NCBI GenBank assembly: GCA_035378985.1
Contig: DAOSUR010000020.1
Span: 1,508-45,894, forward strand
Source: Anaerohalosphaeraceae bacterium
GTDB taxonomy: Bacteria > Planctomycetota > Phycisphaerae > Sedimentisphaerales > Anaerohalosphaeraceae
Direction: 5' to 3'
DNA length: 44,387 nt
Below, piece after piece: positions 8,860 to 16,954 of the stretch; positions within the stretch are counted from its first letter, which is position 1; each line of letters starts with the position of its first letter. Made by a program: the position numbers and the translations under genes. The notes below the pieces were generated by a model. It searched no databases and was not told the DNA's origin. It worked only from the letters and a program-made list of their open reading frames with translations.

Positions 8860-9518
8860 ATCTTGACAAACCCGCCATTCTGGTTGCAACCACCAATCCG
8901 GGCAAATTGGCCGAGCTGACAGCGATGCTGGGCGAACTGGCCGAGCAGGTACTCTGGAAAACGCTGTCCGACTTTCCCCATCTGCCTGCCGTACCGGAAG
9001 ACGGCGACACCTTCGCCGCCAACGCCCGCAAGAAGGCCCTCGGTTATGCCCGCGGCTCCGGACTGCTTACGCTGGCCGACGACTCCGGCCTGGTGATCGA
9101 CGCCCTCGGCGGAAAGCCCGGCGTCCACAGTGCCCGCTTTGCCGCCGAGGACTATTCCATCCGTGGAGAACAGCCCGACCGCAAAACCATCGACCGGCTC
9201 AATTACGAAAAGGTGCTGCGTCTCCTCAAAGGAGTCCCCCCCCGGCAGCGCACAGCCCGTTTTGTCTGCCGGCTCTGTCTGGCCGATGCCGAGCAGGTGC
9301 TGCTGGAGACCGAAGGGACGGTCGAAGGATTCATTACAGAAGAGCCGCTGGGCGAAAACGGTTTCGGCTACGACCCAATTTTTTGGCTGCCGTCCTTGAA
9401 GAAAACCGCCGCCCAGCTTCCCGCAGAAGAGAAAAACCGCATTTCCCATCGGGCCCGGGCCGTCGGCAATTTGAAACCCCTGCTGGAAAACCTGCTCCGA
9501 ACCCTCCGCTCCGGCTAA
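8856..9518 (+). CDS. rdgB: dITP/XTP (non-canonical purine NTP) pyrophosphatase
   Basis: RdgB/HAM1 hydrolyses ITP, dITP and XTP to monophosphates, keeping deaminated purines out of DNA and RNA. Diagnostic segments are LVATTNPGKLAEL near the N-terminus, TLADDSGLVIDALGG (catalytic aspartates), PGVHSARF, and LGENGFGYDPIF near the C-terminus; the tail ISHRARA is also typical. The ATG at 8856 gives an ATGA overlap with the endonuclease stop and has GGATGG a few bases upstream; an ATG at 8847 is possible but poorly spaced. It is 220 residues long. Convergent with the glycosyltransferase downstream, whose TAG shares the bases CTAA with this TAA. Confidence 0.93.
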   Translation: MNLDKPAILVATTNPGKLAELTAMLGELAEQVLWKTLSDFPHLPAVPEDGDTFAANARKKALGYARGSGLLTLADDSGLVIDALGGKPGVHSARFAAEDYSIRGEQPDRKTIDRLNYEKVLRLLKGVPPRQRTARFVCRLCLADAEQVLLETEGTVEGFITEEPLGENGFGYDPIFWLPSLKKTAAQLPAEEKNRISHRARAVGNLKPLLENLLRTLRSG

Positions 9519-10729
9519 TCAGCAGAAAGGATTTCCACCCGCATCGGCCCGTGCAGCCGATAGCGAATCCCCCGCCAAACCAGCGTCCTGCCGACCGCCG
9601 AAGCTGCAATAACCCCCAGCAGAATTATCGAAAAAAGCCAAAACAAAGCCAAATCCGCCCGAGCCGCCGGTCTCAGGCATTCTCGGTCTTTTTCCAGCAG
9701 CCGCCCGATCATCCTCTGCCGCAAAAAGGCATGAATCCACTGACAAAAAGCAAACACAGCAGGCCAGAAAAGAAGAATCCACGACGGCCGGCCTGTCCGC
9801 AGTGTCCACACCGCCGCCGCAACCCCGCCCCAAAGCCCGAACACTGCGAATACAGAAGAAAAAAGACCGAACAGCCACATCCTCGGACGATACACCCGCG
9901 TAATCAGAAACTGTCTTCGCCCAAATTCCCACAGTTCCTTCCACGAAACCGACTCATAGGAAGCCGACATACACGCGGGGACAAAAGCAATCTTCAGACC
10001 CGCTTTTGCCACAGCTTCACTGAGGGAAAGGTCATCGCTCAGAGCCGAAGCCCAAATCTGCTCCAGATTCAGCCGGCGGAAGGTATCGACCCGGATTGCC
10101 ATCGACCCGCCCCAGGCCAGGTTAAACCGCGTATTGCCCAGCAGCTGGGCAATCTTGGCATTGACCGCCGAGAGGGTCAGCGTCGCCCAATTCGGCGTCT
10201 TCGGCACAAACCATCGATACCCCGTCGCAGCTCCGTTTTTGGCCGCCTGGGGCTCCCGCAGCGGATACACCAGATGACTGAGCCAGTTCGGTTTCACGCA
10301 CGCATCCGAATCGGCAAACGCCAGCACCTGCGTATCCGCATCGGCCTGCCGAACCGCAAAAAGCAGATTATGCAGCTTCTGACTGCATCCGCTCGCCCGC
10401 CCCGCCGTCAGCAGCCGCACATCTTCCGCCCGGCTTTGGGGACGGTATTGCTCCATCAGCTGTTTCAGAACCGGATACGCCGGGTCCTGCTCATCCTCCA
10501 CCACAAACAGCAGCACATACGGCTCATAATCCTGCAGAAAAAACGAGCGGATATTTTCCTCAAATGCCTCATCCAGACCTCGGCAGGGCACAATGACCGC
10601 CGCTTTGGTGCGATACCTGCGAACCCGTTTGTATTTTTGAAGCGCATAGCGGGTATTGTTGATCACCTGGATGGTGAAGACAATCTGAGCCGCCATCAGA
10701 ACCGCCGCTAAAATCTCCAGCCCGCTCAT
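9515..10729 (-). CDS. Membrane glycosyltransferase, family 2/21 type
   Basis: The 404-residue protein has an N-terminal membrane helix (about 3-22), a cytoplasmic GT-A domain and two or three C-terminal membrane segments (about 290-390). Motifs are AVIVPCRGLDE, the DxD-like ADSDA (139-143), GGSMAIR, SDDLSLS and RRQFLITR, the last being the (Q/R)xxRW-like motif of processive and ceramide-glucosyltransferase-like enzymes. It probably transfers a nucleotide-activated sugar to a lipid acceptor at the inner membrane; the sugar and acceptor are unknown. The gene lies 4 bases after the nucleotidyltransferase gene, which supplies its ribosome-binding region (AGGGTG). Confidence 0.8.
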   Translation of the reverse strand: MSGLEILAAVLMAAQIVFTIQVINNTRYALQKYKRVRRYRTKAAVIVPCRGLDEAFEENIRSFFLQDYEPYVLLFVVEDEQDPAYPVLKQLMEQYRPQSRAEDVRLLTAGRASGCSQKLHNLLFAVRQADADTQVLAFADSDACVKPNWLSHLVYPLREPQAAKNGAATGYRWFVPKTPNWATLTLSAVNAKIAQLLGNTRFNLAWGGSMAIRVDTFRRLNLEQIWASALSDDLSLSEAVAKAGLKIAFVPACMSASYESVSWKELWEFGRRQFLITRVYRPRMWLFGLFSSVFAVFGLWGGVAAAVWTLRTGRPSWILLFWPAVFAFCQWIHAFLRQRMIGRLLEKDRECLRPAARADLALFWLFSIILLGVIAASAVGRTLVWRGIRYRLHGPMRVEILSAD

Positions 10730-10733
10730 CCAA

Positions 10734-11636
10734 TCACCCTGTTAACGTTTCTTCAATTCGATTCGTCCCCTGAGCCGTCCCATTCCACAGCTGACAGAGC
10801 CGCTGAAAATCCTCCGGACTGTCAATATCCTGCGTCTGATCCTCCACCTGAACAAAATGTCCGGATTGGTCCTGCGGCCATGTATAATCCAGCCCGCCGA
10901 ATGGATCTACATTCCCCAGCAGCCGATACAGCCCCCACAATTTGCCGTATTGATACGCATAGACCGGCTGCTTCCGCTGCCAACAGCGGTACACCCTCCA
11001 GAAATCATTGCCTCGAAATCCCCTATCTCGAAACCAATGAGAGGGCTTGGGAGAATAATTCTGCCGAAAAAACGGCCCAAATAGTTCCCAGCCGCACCCG
11101 AAGACCCGCCAAAACATCCGGCCTTTGCCCCGCAGCTCCGCCAGCAGCGAATTGATCTTTAGATTTTTCTCCACTTCTGAATGGGCCGAATCCGAAAAAG
11201 AAAAGGCAAATAATTCCGGACGCCTGAAATTCTTCCGGCACACCTCTGAGCCGTGCCCAACCCCCCAAAAGCAATACTCCGGACCGTTTCGAAGAATCGA
11301 ATCGATGCAGAAAGAACTGAAATAGACGTCGCCGAGTAAAACTATCGTCTTTTCAGACCAAAGCGAACGAGAAGAAAGCATCGTATCACTCAAATACCGG
11401 TCCGCAGACGGCGGGAGAATCTCCGCAACTTCCGCCGCCGTCTTCTCAATCTCCGGGTCTTTTGTCAGGACATAGATAGACCCTACCCCCCTGTCCCGGA
11501 GCATCTGAATCGTCCGAAGCAAAAGGGGCTGCCGGCTTTTATCGACCGGAACCAGCTGCTTCAGCGTACCAAAGGCACGATTCCACCGCTGTCCCTGTCC
11601 GGCCGCTGGTATAATCGCTGTTATTTGAACCGTCAT
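10734..11636 (-). CDS. Nucleotidyltransferase-like protein (MobA/IspD-like fold)
   Basis: The N-terminus AIIPAAGQGQRWNRA followed by KQLVPV matches the nucleotide-binding loop and lysine of NTP-transferase family proteins that activate sugars or alcohol phosphates. The C-terminus has the DIDSPEDFQRL segment seen in many such enzymes. The middle (about 130-250) is rich in Trp, Phe and Arg and unlike the standard families, so the substrate cannot be given. Length is 300 residues. It is the first gene of a two-gene operon with the membrane glycosyltransferase, with a good promoter just upstream. A role in making an activated precursor for the surface glycan is inferred from position. Confidence 0.65.
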   Translation of the reverse strand: MTVQITAIIPAAGQGQRWNRAFGTLKQLVPVDKSRQPLLLRTIQMLRDRGVGSIYVLTKDPEIEKTAAEVAEILPPSADRYLSDTMLSSRSLWSEKTIVLLGDVYFSSFCIDSILRNGPEYCFWGVGHGSEVCRKNFRRPELFAFSFSDSAHSEVEKNLKINSLLAELRGKGRMFWRVFGCGWELFGPFFRQNYSPKPSHWFRDRGFRGNDFWRVYRCWQRKQPVYAYQYGKLWGLYRLLGNVDPFGGLDYTWPQDQSGHFVQVEDQTQDIDSPEDFQRLCQLWNGTAQGTNRIEETLTG

Positions 11637-11674
11637 AAAATACCGATTTTCGCAAACAAGTCTTTCTCCATCGA

Positions 11675-11702
11675 ATTATAGAATAACAAGATCAAAAAGC
11701 AA
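11675..11702 (-). promoter_or_regulatory. Promoter for nucleotidyltransferase operon
   Basis: On the minus strand TTGCTT (11702-11697), a 16-base spacer and a perfect TATAAT (11680-11675) lie about 40 bases before the ATG at 11636. The rest of this 185-base divergent region is AT-rich with no other clear element apart from a weak plus-strand TTGTTT-N16-TATTGT at 11760-11787. Confidence 0.45.
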
Positions 11703-11821
11703 TTGAATTGCCGTCAGTCGCCTTAAAAGAATTTTTCACAAAATCAATAAAAAGACTTTTTGTTTCCTCGATGATTTTTGGTATTGTTAACCTCAAAAGG
11801 AGATGTATTTAATGGTGATTT

Positions 11822-12616
11822 ATGCAGATTATGACCGCTTGTGACAGCAGCTTTTTTCGTTGCGTCAAACCGCTTGCGGACGGTGTCCGCCGTCTTTATC
11901 ACCAGCCGCTGCTCGTCTACGATATCGGTCTGACCTCTGAAGAAGCCGCCGAATTGGACTGCACCCTTATTCCCTTACAGGTCAGCAGGCATTACAAATC
12001 CTACACAATCTACAAAGCGACCCCATTTATTAACGCAACCCATAAACCCTCCTGCCTGAGGCATTATTTTGAACATTTTAGCGAACCCGTCCTTTATGTG
12101 GATGCAGACTGCCTTTTTTGCCAACGTGTTGAATTGGATGGTTTTGACATCGGCGTCACTGTAAAACCCAAACGAAAACTGGATATACAGAACTTCTTTA
12201 ACGGAATTCTCAACTCCGGCGTTCTTTTCTTCCGCTGGTATCCGAAGCTTCTCCTGGACCGATGGATGCAGAAATGTGCGGCAGGAGGTCATACAGACCA
12301 AAGCGCTCTGGCAGAGATTCTTTCCGAAACCATCAACTGGAGAAAACCTCGTCAGATTCAGGATTGGCACAGTTTTTCCGTCCGACTCCTGCCGGTAGAA
12401 ATCTACAACGATTATCAATTAAGAACCGGAAAAATCTTCCATTTCAAAGGTCTGCGACACAGCAAAGAAATCTATCCGAAACTGCTTGAAGCCATGCAGA
12501 AAGGCAAAAATGTCCGGCGGGAATATGAATATTTGAAAAACCGACTGCAAAAAGAAGAAAAACAGGGAACAGCAATCATCGCTGGAGATATGTCGATAAG
12601 GTCAGAAACCCTCTAA
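11822..12616 (+). CDS. Glycosyltransferase, GT-A fold (GT8-like)
   Basis: The 264-residue protein starts MQIMTACDSSFFRCVKPL, typical of proteins annotated as nucleotide-diphospho-sugar transferases. It has a DxD metal motif in LYVDADCLF (D94-D96), LNSGVLFFR in the middle, and HTDQSALAE further on, the usual layout of GT8-like retaining enzymes. The sugar is unknown. The nearest strong Shine-Dalgarno (AGGAG at 11799-11803) is about 19 bases from this ATG and better spaced for an out-of-frame ATG at 11812; an in-frame ATG at 11831 is an alternative start. Its stop shares CTAA with the convergent glycosyltransferase. Confidence 0.7.
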   Translation: MQIMTACDSSFFRCVKPLADGVRRLYHQPLLVYDIGLTSEEAAELDCTLIPLQVSRHYKSYTIYKATPFINATHKPSCLRHYFEHFSEPVLYVDADCLFCQRVELDGFDIGVTVKPKRKLDIQNFFNGILNSGVLFFRWYPKLLLDRWMQKCAAGGHTDQSALAEILSETINWRKPRQIQDWHSFSVRLLPVEIYNDYQLRTGKIFHFKGLRHSKEIYPKLLEAMQKGKNVRREYEYLKNRLQKEEKQGTAIIAGDMSIRSETL

Positions 12617-13509
12617 AAAAGACCAAACAGAGAAGTCCTAAACCGCAAACGCCCCAGCATAACAGATAACAATGACCATTTGTTATATTGAATCGCCTTT
12701 TTCAAACACTGGAGCCCTTCTGTCTTTCTGCTCTCCTGCAGAAGTTTGAATCCCGTCTTTCGGTATTTCCGCGATAAAATCCGCATCGCCTGCCTGCGGG
12801 GAATCCAGTCAGACCCGCCGTATTCAAAATAAAACCGCTCCGGTACCTTCAGATTATCCAGATGAACCCTGCCTTTCCCGCCTTGTCGGCTCAAACTCTC
12901 TGTCTGCGTGCGCCGAATTACGAATGTTTGCGGGACAAACAAAAACGGGGTTCGAGTGGACAGTCGCAGGAAAAAATCCTGGTCCTCTGCCAGCTCCAGC
13001 GTCTCATCAAAAAAGAACCCGTCCAGCAGTTCCCGGCGAATCAAACCGGCCTGGCAATACACAAAAAAACGGGAAAACAAAGAACGCACAATCCATCCGG
13101 AATAAGCATATTTGTCATTCATTCGCTCCTGCCGGCTGCCGTCCGGATGCTCCATCGTGACGGAAGCATACGCAACCCCGTATTCCGGCGCTTTCTCCAG
13201 CGACGAAACCATTGTTTCCAGATAGTCCGGCACATACAAATCATCCGAATCCAGAAAAGCGATATACGCCCCCTTTGCTTCTCGTAAACCCAGATTTCTT
13301 GCCGAAGAAACCCCGCCGTTTTCTTTCCGGAAATACCGTATCCGATTATCCTTTATAGCAACAATCTCCTGTGCTGTTCCATCCGTCGAGCCATCATCAA
13401 TCACCAGAATTTCAAAGTCGCGGAAGGTTTGTCGGCAGACACTTTCGACGGCCTCCTGCACCAGTACCTTGCGGTTGTAGGTAGGAATGATTACACTGAC
13501 CCTCGGCAT
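12613..13509 (-). CDS. Glycosyltransferase family 2
   Basis: A 298-residue inverting GT-A enzyme. The N-terminus MPRVSVIIPTYNRK, then EILVIDDGSTDGT, GGVSSARNLGL and the DxD motif FLDSDDLY are classic. ELAEDQDFFLRLS carries the predicted catalytic-base region. No membrane helices are obvious. The ATG at 13509 has GGGAGGA about 10 bases upstream; a TTG six codons earlier is unlikely. It probably adds a sugar to the surface glycan made by this cluster. It is divergent from the tandem kinase gene. Confidence 0.88.
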   Translation of the reverse strand: MPRVSVIIPTYNRKVLVQEAVESVCRQTFRDFEILVIDDGSTDGTAQEIVAIKDNRIRYFRKENGGVSSARNLGLREAKGAYIAFLDSDDLYVPDYLETMVSSLEKAPEYGVAYASVTMEHPDGSRQERMNDKYAYSGWIVRSLFSRFFVYCQAGLIRRELLDGFFFDETLELAEDQDFFLRLSTRTPFLFVPQTFVIRRTQTESLSRQGGKGRVHLDNLKVPERFYFEYGGSDWIPRRQAMRILSRKYRKTGFKLLQESRKTEGLQCLKKAIQYNKWSLLSVMLGRLRFRTSLFGLF

Positions 13510-13580
13510 TTTTCGGTATCCTCCCAAACAACTCTATGATATATTTAAGATACGGAAGAAACAACAGTTAAGTAAGGAAC

Positions 13581-14987
13581 ATGACGGAAACGCCGTTTGA
13601 CATTCAAATAACCGATCCGAAAACCGGACATACAGCCGCCGTCCGGTGCACTGTTCTATTGCGCCGTTTGAGCGGTGTGCGCTATACGTATGAAGGATTC
13701 TGTGAGGGTCGGCCGGTTATTGTCAAAATCTTTACCAGCCCCCTGCGAGGGTTTCTCCATTTTAAACGCGAGATGCGCGGACTTTGCCGGCTGGCCGAAC
13801 GCGGCATCCCCAGCCCCGCCCTGCTGCATTCCGGAAAAGACCCCTCAGGACGATGGGCCATGGTTCTTGAGAAAATCACGCCAGCGGACGACTTGGCCAA
13901 CCTCCTTGAAAAAACAGAAGACCCGCAGCAGAAAGCCAAGCTCTGTCTGAAATGGCTCGACTTTGTCGCCTTGATGCATCAAAAGGGGGTCCTTCAAAAA
14001 GACCTCCATCCGGGCAATTTTCTTTTCAACGGCAGCTGCCTCTATGCCCTGGACTCCGGAACCATCCATTTCCGCCGCAGCCCTGTCTCTGTTGAGCAGG
14101 GACTTGAGCAGCTGGCCGGCATGCTTTGCACAATGCCTCCTGCCCTGCGGGAAAATCCCCAGCCGCTGCTGGAACAATATGGCCGACTCCGAGAATTAAA
14201 ACCGACGGCGGACATGCTCGCCCAGCTTGAAACGTATATCTTCCGGCAGCAGCGGCGGTTCCTTCGTCAAACCCTCCAAAAAACCCTGCGCAACAGCAAA
14301 CGATACTTCTCGCTTCAGGAAGGCCCGTACCGGGGCATGTTTACCCGTCGGGACTGGACGGAGGAAACCGCCCGGCAGTTCATCCGCCAAATCGACCAAT
14401 TGATGGAGGCCGGGCAGATTCTCAAACGCGGCAATACCTGCTTTGTCAGCCGCGTGCAGTACGGCTCGCTGGATATCGCCGTCAAACGCTACAACTACAA
14501 GAGTTTCTGGCACTCGCTGCGGCATACTCTCAAGGGCTCCCGCGCCCGGAAATGCTGGCTGGCCGCCCATCAATTGCTGCACTGCGGCATCCCCACTCCG
14601 CGCCCTTTGGCTTTTATCATACAAAGACAGTTTGGCTTGCTCCGGCAGTCTTATTTGCTGTCAGAGTTTCTTCCAGGGAGCAATCTGGATGAATTCCTCA
14701 AATCTTCGTCCGCTTCCGAAGAAAAGGAAAAAATTATTATCCAGACAAAAAAACTTCTTTCCTCTTTGGCTGAAAACGGCCTGGTTCATCATGATCTGAA
14801 ACCAAGTAATATTCGACTCATCAACGCTCAGCCGGTTCTGATTGATTTGGACGCAATTCGTTCGCAGCTGTTTTTGCGGCGGAAAGACAGCATCCAAAAA
14901 GAAATGGAGGCGGCTTTTTACAAACGGCTGGAACCATTCATCCACGCAGCGCATCCAAAACAATGCGGCAAAATTGTTCCCCAATAA
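13581..14987 (+). CDS. Tandem-domain lipopolysaccharide (WaaP/Kdo)-kinase-like protein
   Basis: The 468-residue protein contains two protein-kinase-like domains in one chain. Domain 1 (about 25-230) has the ATP lysine K49 in VIVKIF, the catalytic loop KDLHPGN (140-146) and LDSG (157-160). Domain 2 (about 280-450) has K302 in IAVKRY, catalytic loop HHDLKPSN (403-410) and IDLD (421-424). Both sets of key residues are present, so both halves could be active. Family members phosphorylate Kdo or heptose of the lipopolysaccharide inner core at the cytoplasmic face. Single-domain enzymes are about 230-270 residues. The 3' end overlaps the convergent glycosyltransferase by 50 bases. The acceptor sugar is unknown. 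Confidence 0.75.
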   Translation: MTETPFDIQITDPKTGHTAAVRCTVLLRRLSGVRYTYEGFCEGRPVIVKIFTSPLRGFLHFKREMRGLCRLAERGIPSPALLHSGKDPSGRWAMVLEKITPADDLANLLEKTEDPQQKAKLCLKWLDFVALMHQKGVLQKDLHPGNFLFNGSCLYALDSGTIHFRRSPVSVEQGLEQLAGMLCTMPPALRENPQPLLEQYGRLRELKPTADMLAQLETYIFRQQRRFLRQTLQKTLRNSKRYFSLQEGPYRGMFTRRDWTEETARQFIRQIDQLMEAGQILKRGNTCFVSRVQYGSLDIAVKRYNYKSFWHSLRHTLKGSRARKCWLAAHQLLHCGIPTPRPLAFIIQRQFGLLRQSYLLSEFLPGSNLDEFLKSSSASEEKEKIIIQTKKLLSSLAENGLVHHDLKPSNIRLINAQPVLIDLDAIRSQLFLRRKDSIQKEMEAAFYKRLEPFIHAAHPKQCGKIVPQ

Positions 14988-15924
14988 TCCGGTGATCGTA
15001 TCGCTGTACATAAGCCCTTGCCCTTTGCCCCCATTCCTTTCGAAGCGGCTCATCATAGATGAGTCGTTGAATAGATTGATGCCACTGTTCGAGGGTTGAG
15101 GCGAAAAAACCCGCACCGCTTTCCTCAATGAAATCACGATTAACCCCTACAGGCGAAGCAATCACAGGCAGCCCCGCTGCAAAATACTGAAGAATCTTAA
15201 AACCGCATTTTCCCCGCGTAAAACGGTTATCCGGCAGCGGAGCCAGTCCAATATCGCATTCCTGAAGCCGTTGGGTCTGGGTATCCAAAGACCACATACA
15301 CTTCTCAACCGGCAGGTACTTGCAATCCAAAAACTGGTCTGCAACAATTCGCAGAATTACAGAAGGATTTTCCTGCCCAATCTTTTCAAGGGCGGGTTTT
15401 ATCTCCTCCAAATAGCGCAGCGTGCTGCGGCTGCCGATCCAAACCAGACGGATTTTCCCATCCTGCGGTTTCTTGATTTGTGATGCATAAGCCCTCCCAT
15501 CCAGACCGGTGGGGAGAATATGAACATTTTTGCAAAAAGGCCTTGCCTGCTCCGCCAAATAAGGATTGCCGGCAATCACACAGTCCGCCATCTTCACCAT
15601 CCGCCGAAACAGCCGAGAATGGCTGGTCCAATTCCTGTCGGGTTGGCGAGGGTCGTACATTACAGCATCGTCAAAATCATATAGGATACACCGAGCTGAT
15701 TTTCGCAGAATCCGAGCATCGAGCATATTCAGTGTCTTTTTGTGAATTAGAACCGCATCAAACCGTTCGGCCTCCCGAAACAGCCGCCAGCGATGTCGAT
15801 ACGATGCAGGAATCCGCTCAACCCGACAAGTCACACCGCAGTCCGCCAGCCGCTCCAGATACACCCCAATCCGTTCCCGATAACTGGCCCGCTCCGGATT
15901 GTTCGATAAAACAAGCAGATTCAT
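14938..15924 (-). CDS. Glycosyltransferase, GT-B fold (family 4/1)
   Basis: 328 residues. The C-terminal half shows the GT-B donor domain: IRLVWIGSRSTLRYLEE, then ECDIGLAPLPDN and the FAAGLPVIASPVGVN segment that contacts the nucleotide. The N-terminus MNLLVLSNNPERASYRERIG belongs to the acceptor domain. The ATG at 15924 overlaps the preceding methyltransferase stop as ATGA, so I prefer it to a start 20 codons earlier. Donor and acceptor are unknown. Its 3' end overlaps the convergent kinase gene. Confidence 0.85.
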   Translation of the reverse strand: MNLLVLSNNPERASYRERIGVYLERLADCGVTCRVERIPASYRHRWRLFREAERFDAVLIHKKTLNMLDARILRKSARCILYDFDDAVMYDPRQPDRNWTSHSRLFRRMVKMADCVIAGNPYLAEQARPFCKNVHILPTGLDGRAYASQIKKPQDGKIRLVWIGSRSTLRYLEEIKPALEKIGQENPSVILRIVADQFLDCKYLPVEKCMWSLDTQTQRLQECDIGLAPLPDNRFTRGKCGFKILQYFAAGLPVIASPVGVNRDFIEESGAGFFASTLEQWHQSIQRLIYDEPLRKEWGQRARAYVQRYDHRIIGEQFCRIVLDALRG

Positions 15925-16826
15925 TCCAGGGGACCTTTCCGTCCAAAAACAAACATTTGATCGGCGAGCCTCAGACAACCGCAAAAATGAGTCAAGGGAG
16001 AAAGAATAGTTTTGGCCAAAGCAGACCTTCGAATGCGGTCTTTCGTGATTGGATTCGTATTATTCCCATAAAAAACATACTGCAATGAACAAAGCGTTGT
16101 TTTGGAGCTTCCGTCATAAAGAATCGATTGTACATCCAAACCGTTTTGCTGAAAATAGCAGCGAATTGTACGCGGTGAAAAGAGAAACAAATGCCTCGGA
16201 GAATCCAAGGCATACCATTTGTCTCTGAACAGACAGGCATTCAAGCTTCTGACATTCGGTGTTTTTATGCAAAACCACCCTCCAGGCTTTACCATCCTGC
16301 TGACTATCTGTAAAAAACCCATCGGATCGGGAACATGTTCCAGAACAGACCATGCCGTGATAAGGTCAAATGCATTCTCTTCTGCCTGATAACCCTCTAC
16401 AGTCCCGCAAAACACATTAAGTCCGTAACAGACTTTAGCCGACTCAACTGCTTTCTCAGAAAGCTCTATACCAAACACCTGACAATTGGTTTTTTGTCTC
16501 AAACTATAGAGAAAGGCCCCATTGCCGCAACCCACGTCTAAAACTTGTGAGTCTGAATTCAGCCGCCCGAGGATTCGTTTTAAAAAAGGAATATTAAAAA
16601 GCTCTTCCGTTAAGAAATGTTTCTGCTGGTGAGGCGAATAATCATCCGGATAGAAATTGATGATAGAGTCCGGCAATATCTGCGGGTTCATAAAAACAAG
16701 TCCACATTCAGAACACTGCACATACCTGAACCGCCCCTCAAATCCATGCAGCCGATCTATTCCGAACACAAATGTTTTCCATTGACGGCTGCCGCATAAG
16801 TTGCACGATATGAGCCTCGCATCCAT
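15921..16826 (-). CDS. SAM-dependent methyltransferase with N-terminal zinc-ribbon-like cysteines
   Basis: 301 residues. The N-terminus has two CxxC pairs (C8/C11 and C38/C41), a small metal-binding module common in surface-polysaccharide methyltransferases. The class I methyltransferase domain follows, with motif I VLDVGCGNGAFL (about 95-106), then FGIELSEKAVE, and AWSVLEHVPDP. It probably methylates a sugar of the glycan or its precursor. The ATG at 16826 has GGAG 8 bases upstream; a TTG ten codons earlier is less likely. It is coupled by ATGA to the downstream GT-B gene. About 128 bases of unremarkable sequence separate it from the sulfotransferase. Confidence 0.85.
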   Translation of the reverse strand: MDARLISCNLCGSRQWKTFVFGIDRLHGFEGRFRYVQCSECGLVFMNPQILPDSIINFYPDDYSPHQQKHFLTEELFNIPFLKRILGRLNSDSQVLDVGCGNGAFLYSLRQKTNCQVFGIELSEKAVESAKVCYGLNVFCGTVEGYQAEENAFDLITAWSVLEHVPDPMGFLQIVSRMVKPGGWFCIKTPNVRSLNACLFRDKWYALDSPRHLFLFSPRTIRCYFQQNGLDVQSILYDGSSKTTLCSLQYVFYGNNTNPITKDRIRRSALAKTILSPLTHFCGCLRLADQMFVFGRKGPLE

Positions 16827-16954
16827 TCTCTCAAAACTCCACAAAGCTGCATTCAACTACGATGCAACTCCTTCACAAGAACTTCCCCTGTCCGAAATAC
16901 ACGTTGAACCAATGTTTTTTGAATCAATCCCTTGACGCTGTATGCAAGCAGAAA

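Noticed and set aside
9383..10711. 442-codon Arg/Pro-rich frame opposite the membrane glycosyltransferase
   Set aside because: Composition is that of an antisense shadow, and the minus-strand frame has clear glycosyltransferase motifs and membrane helices.
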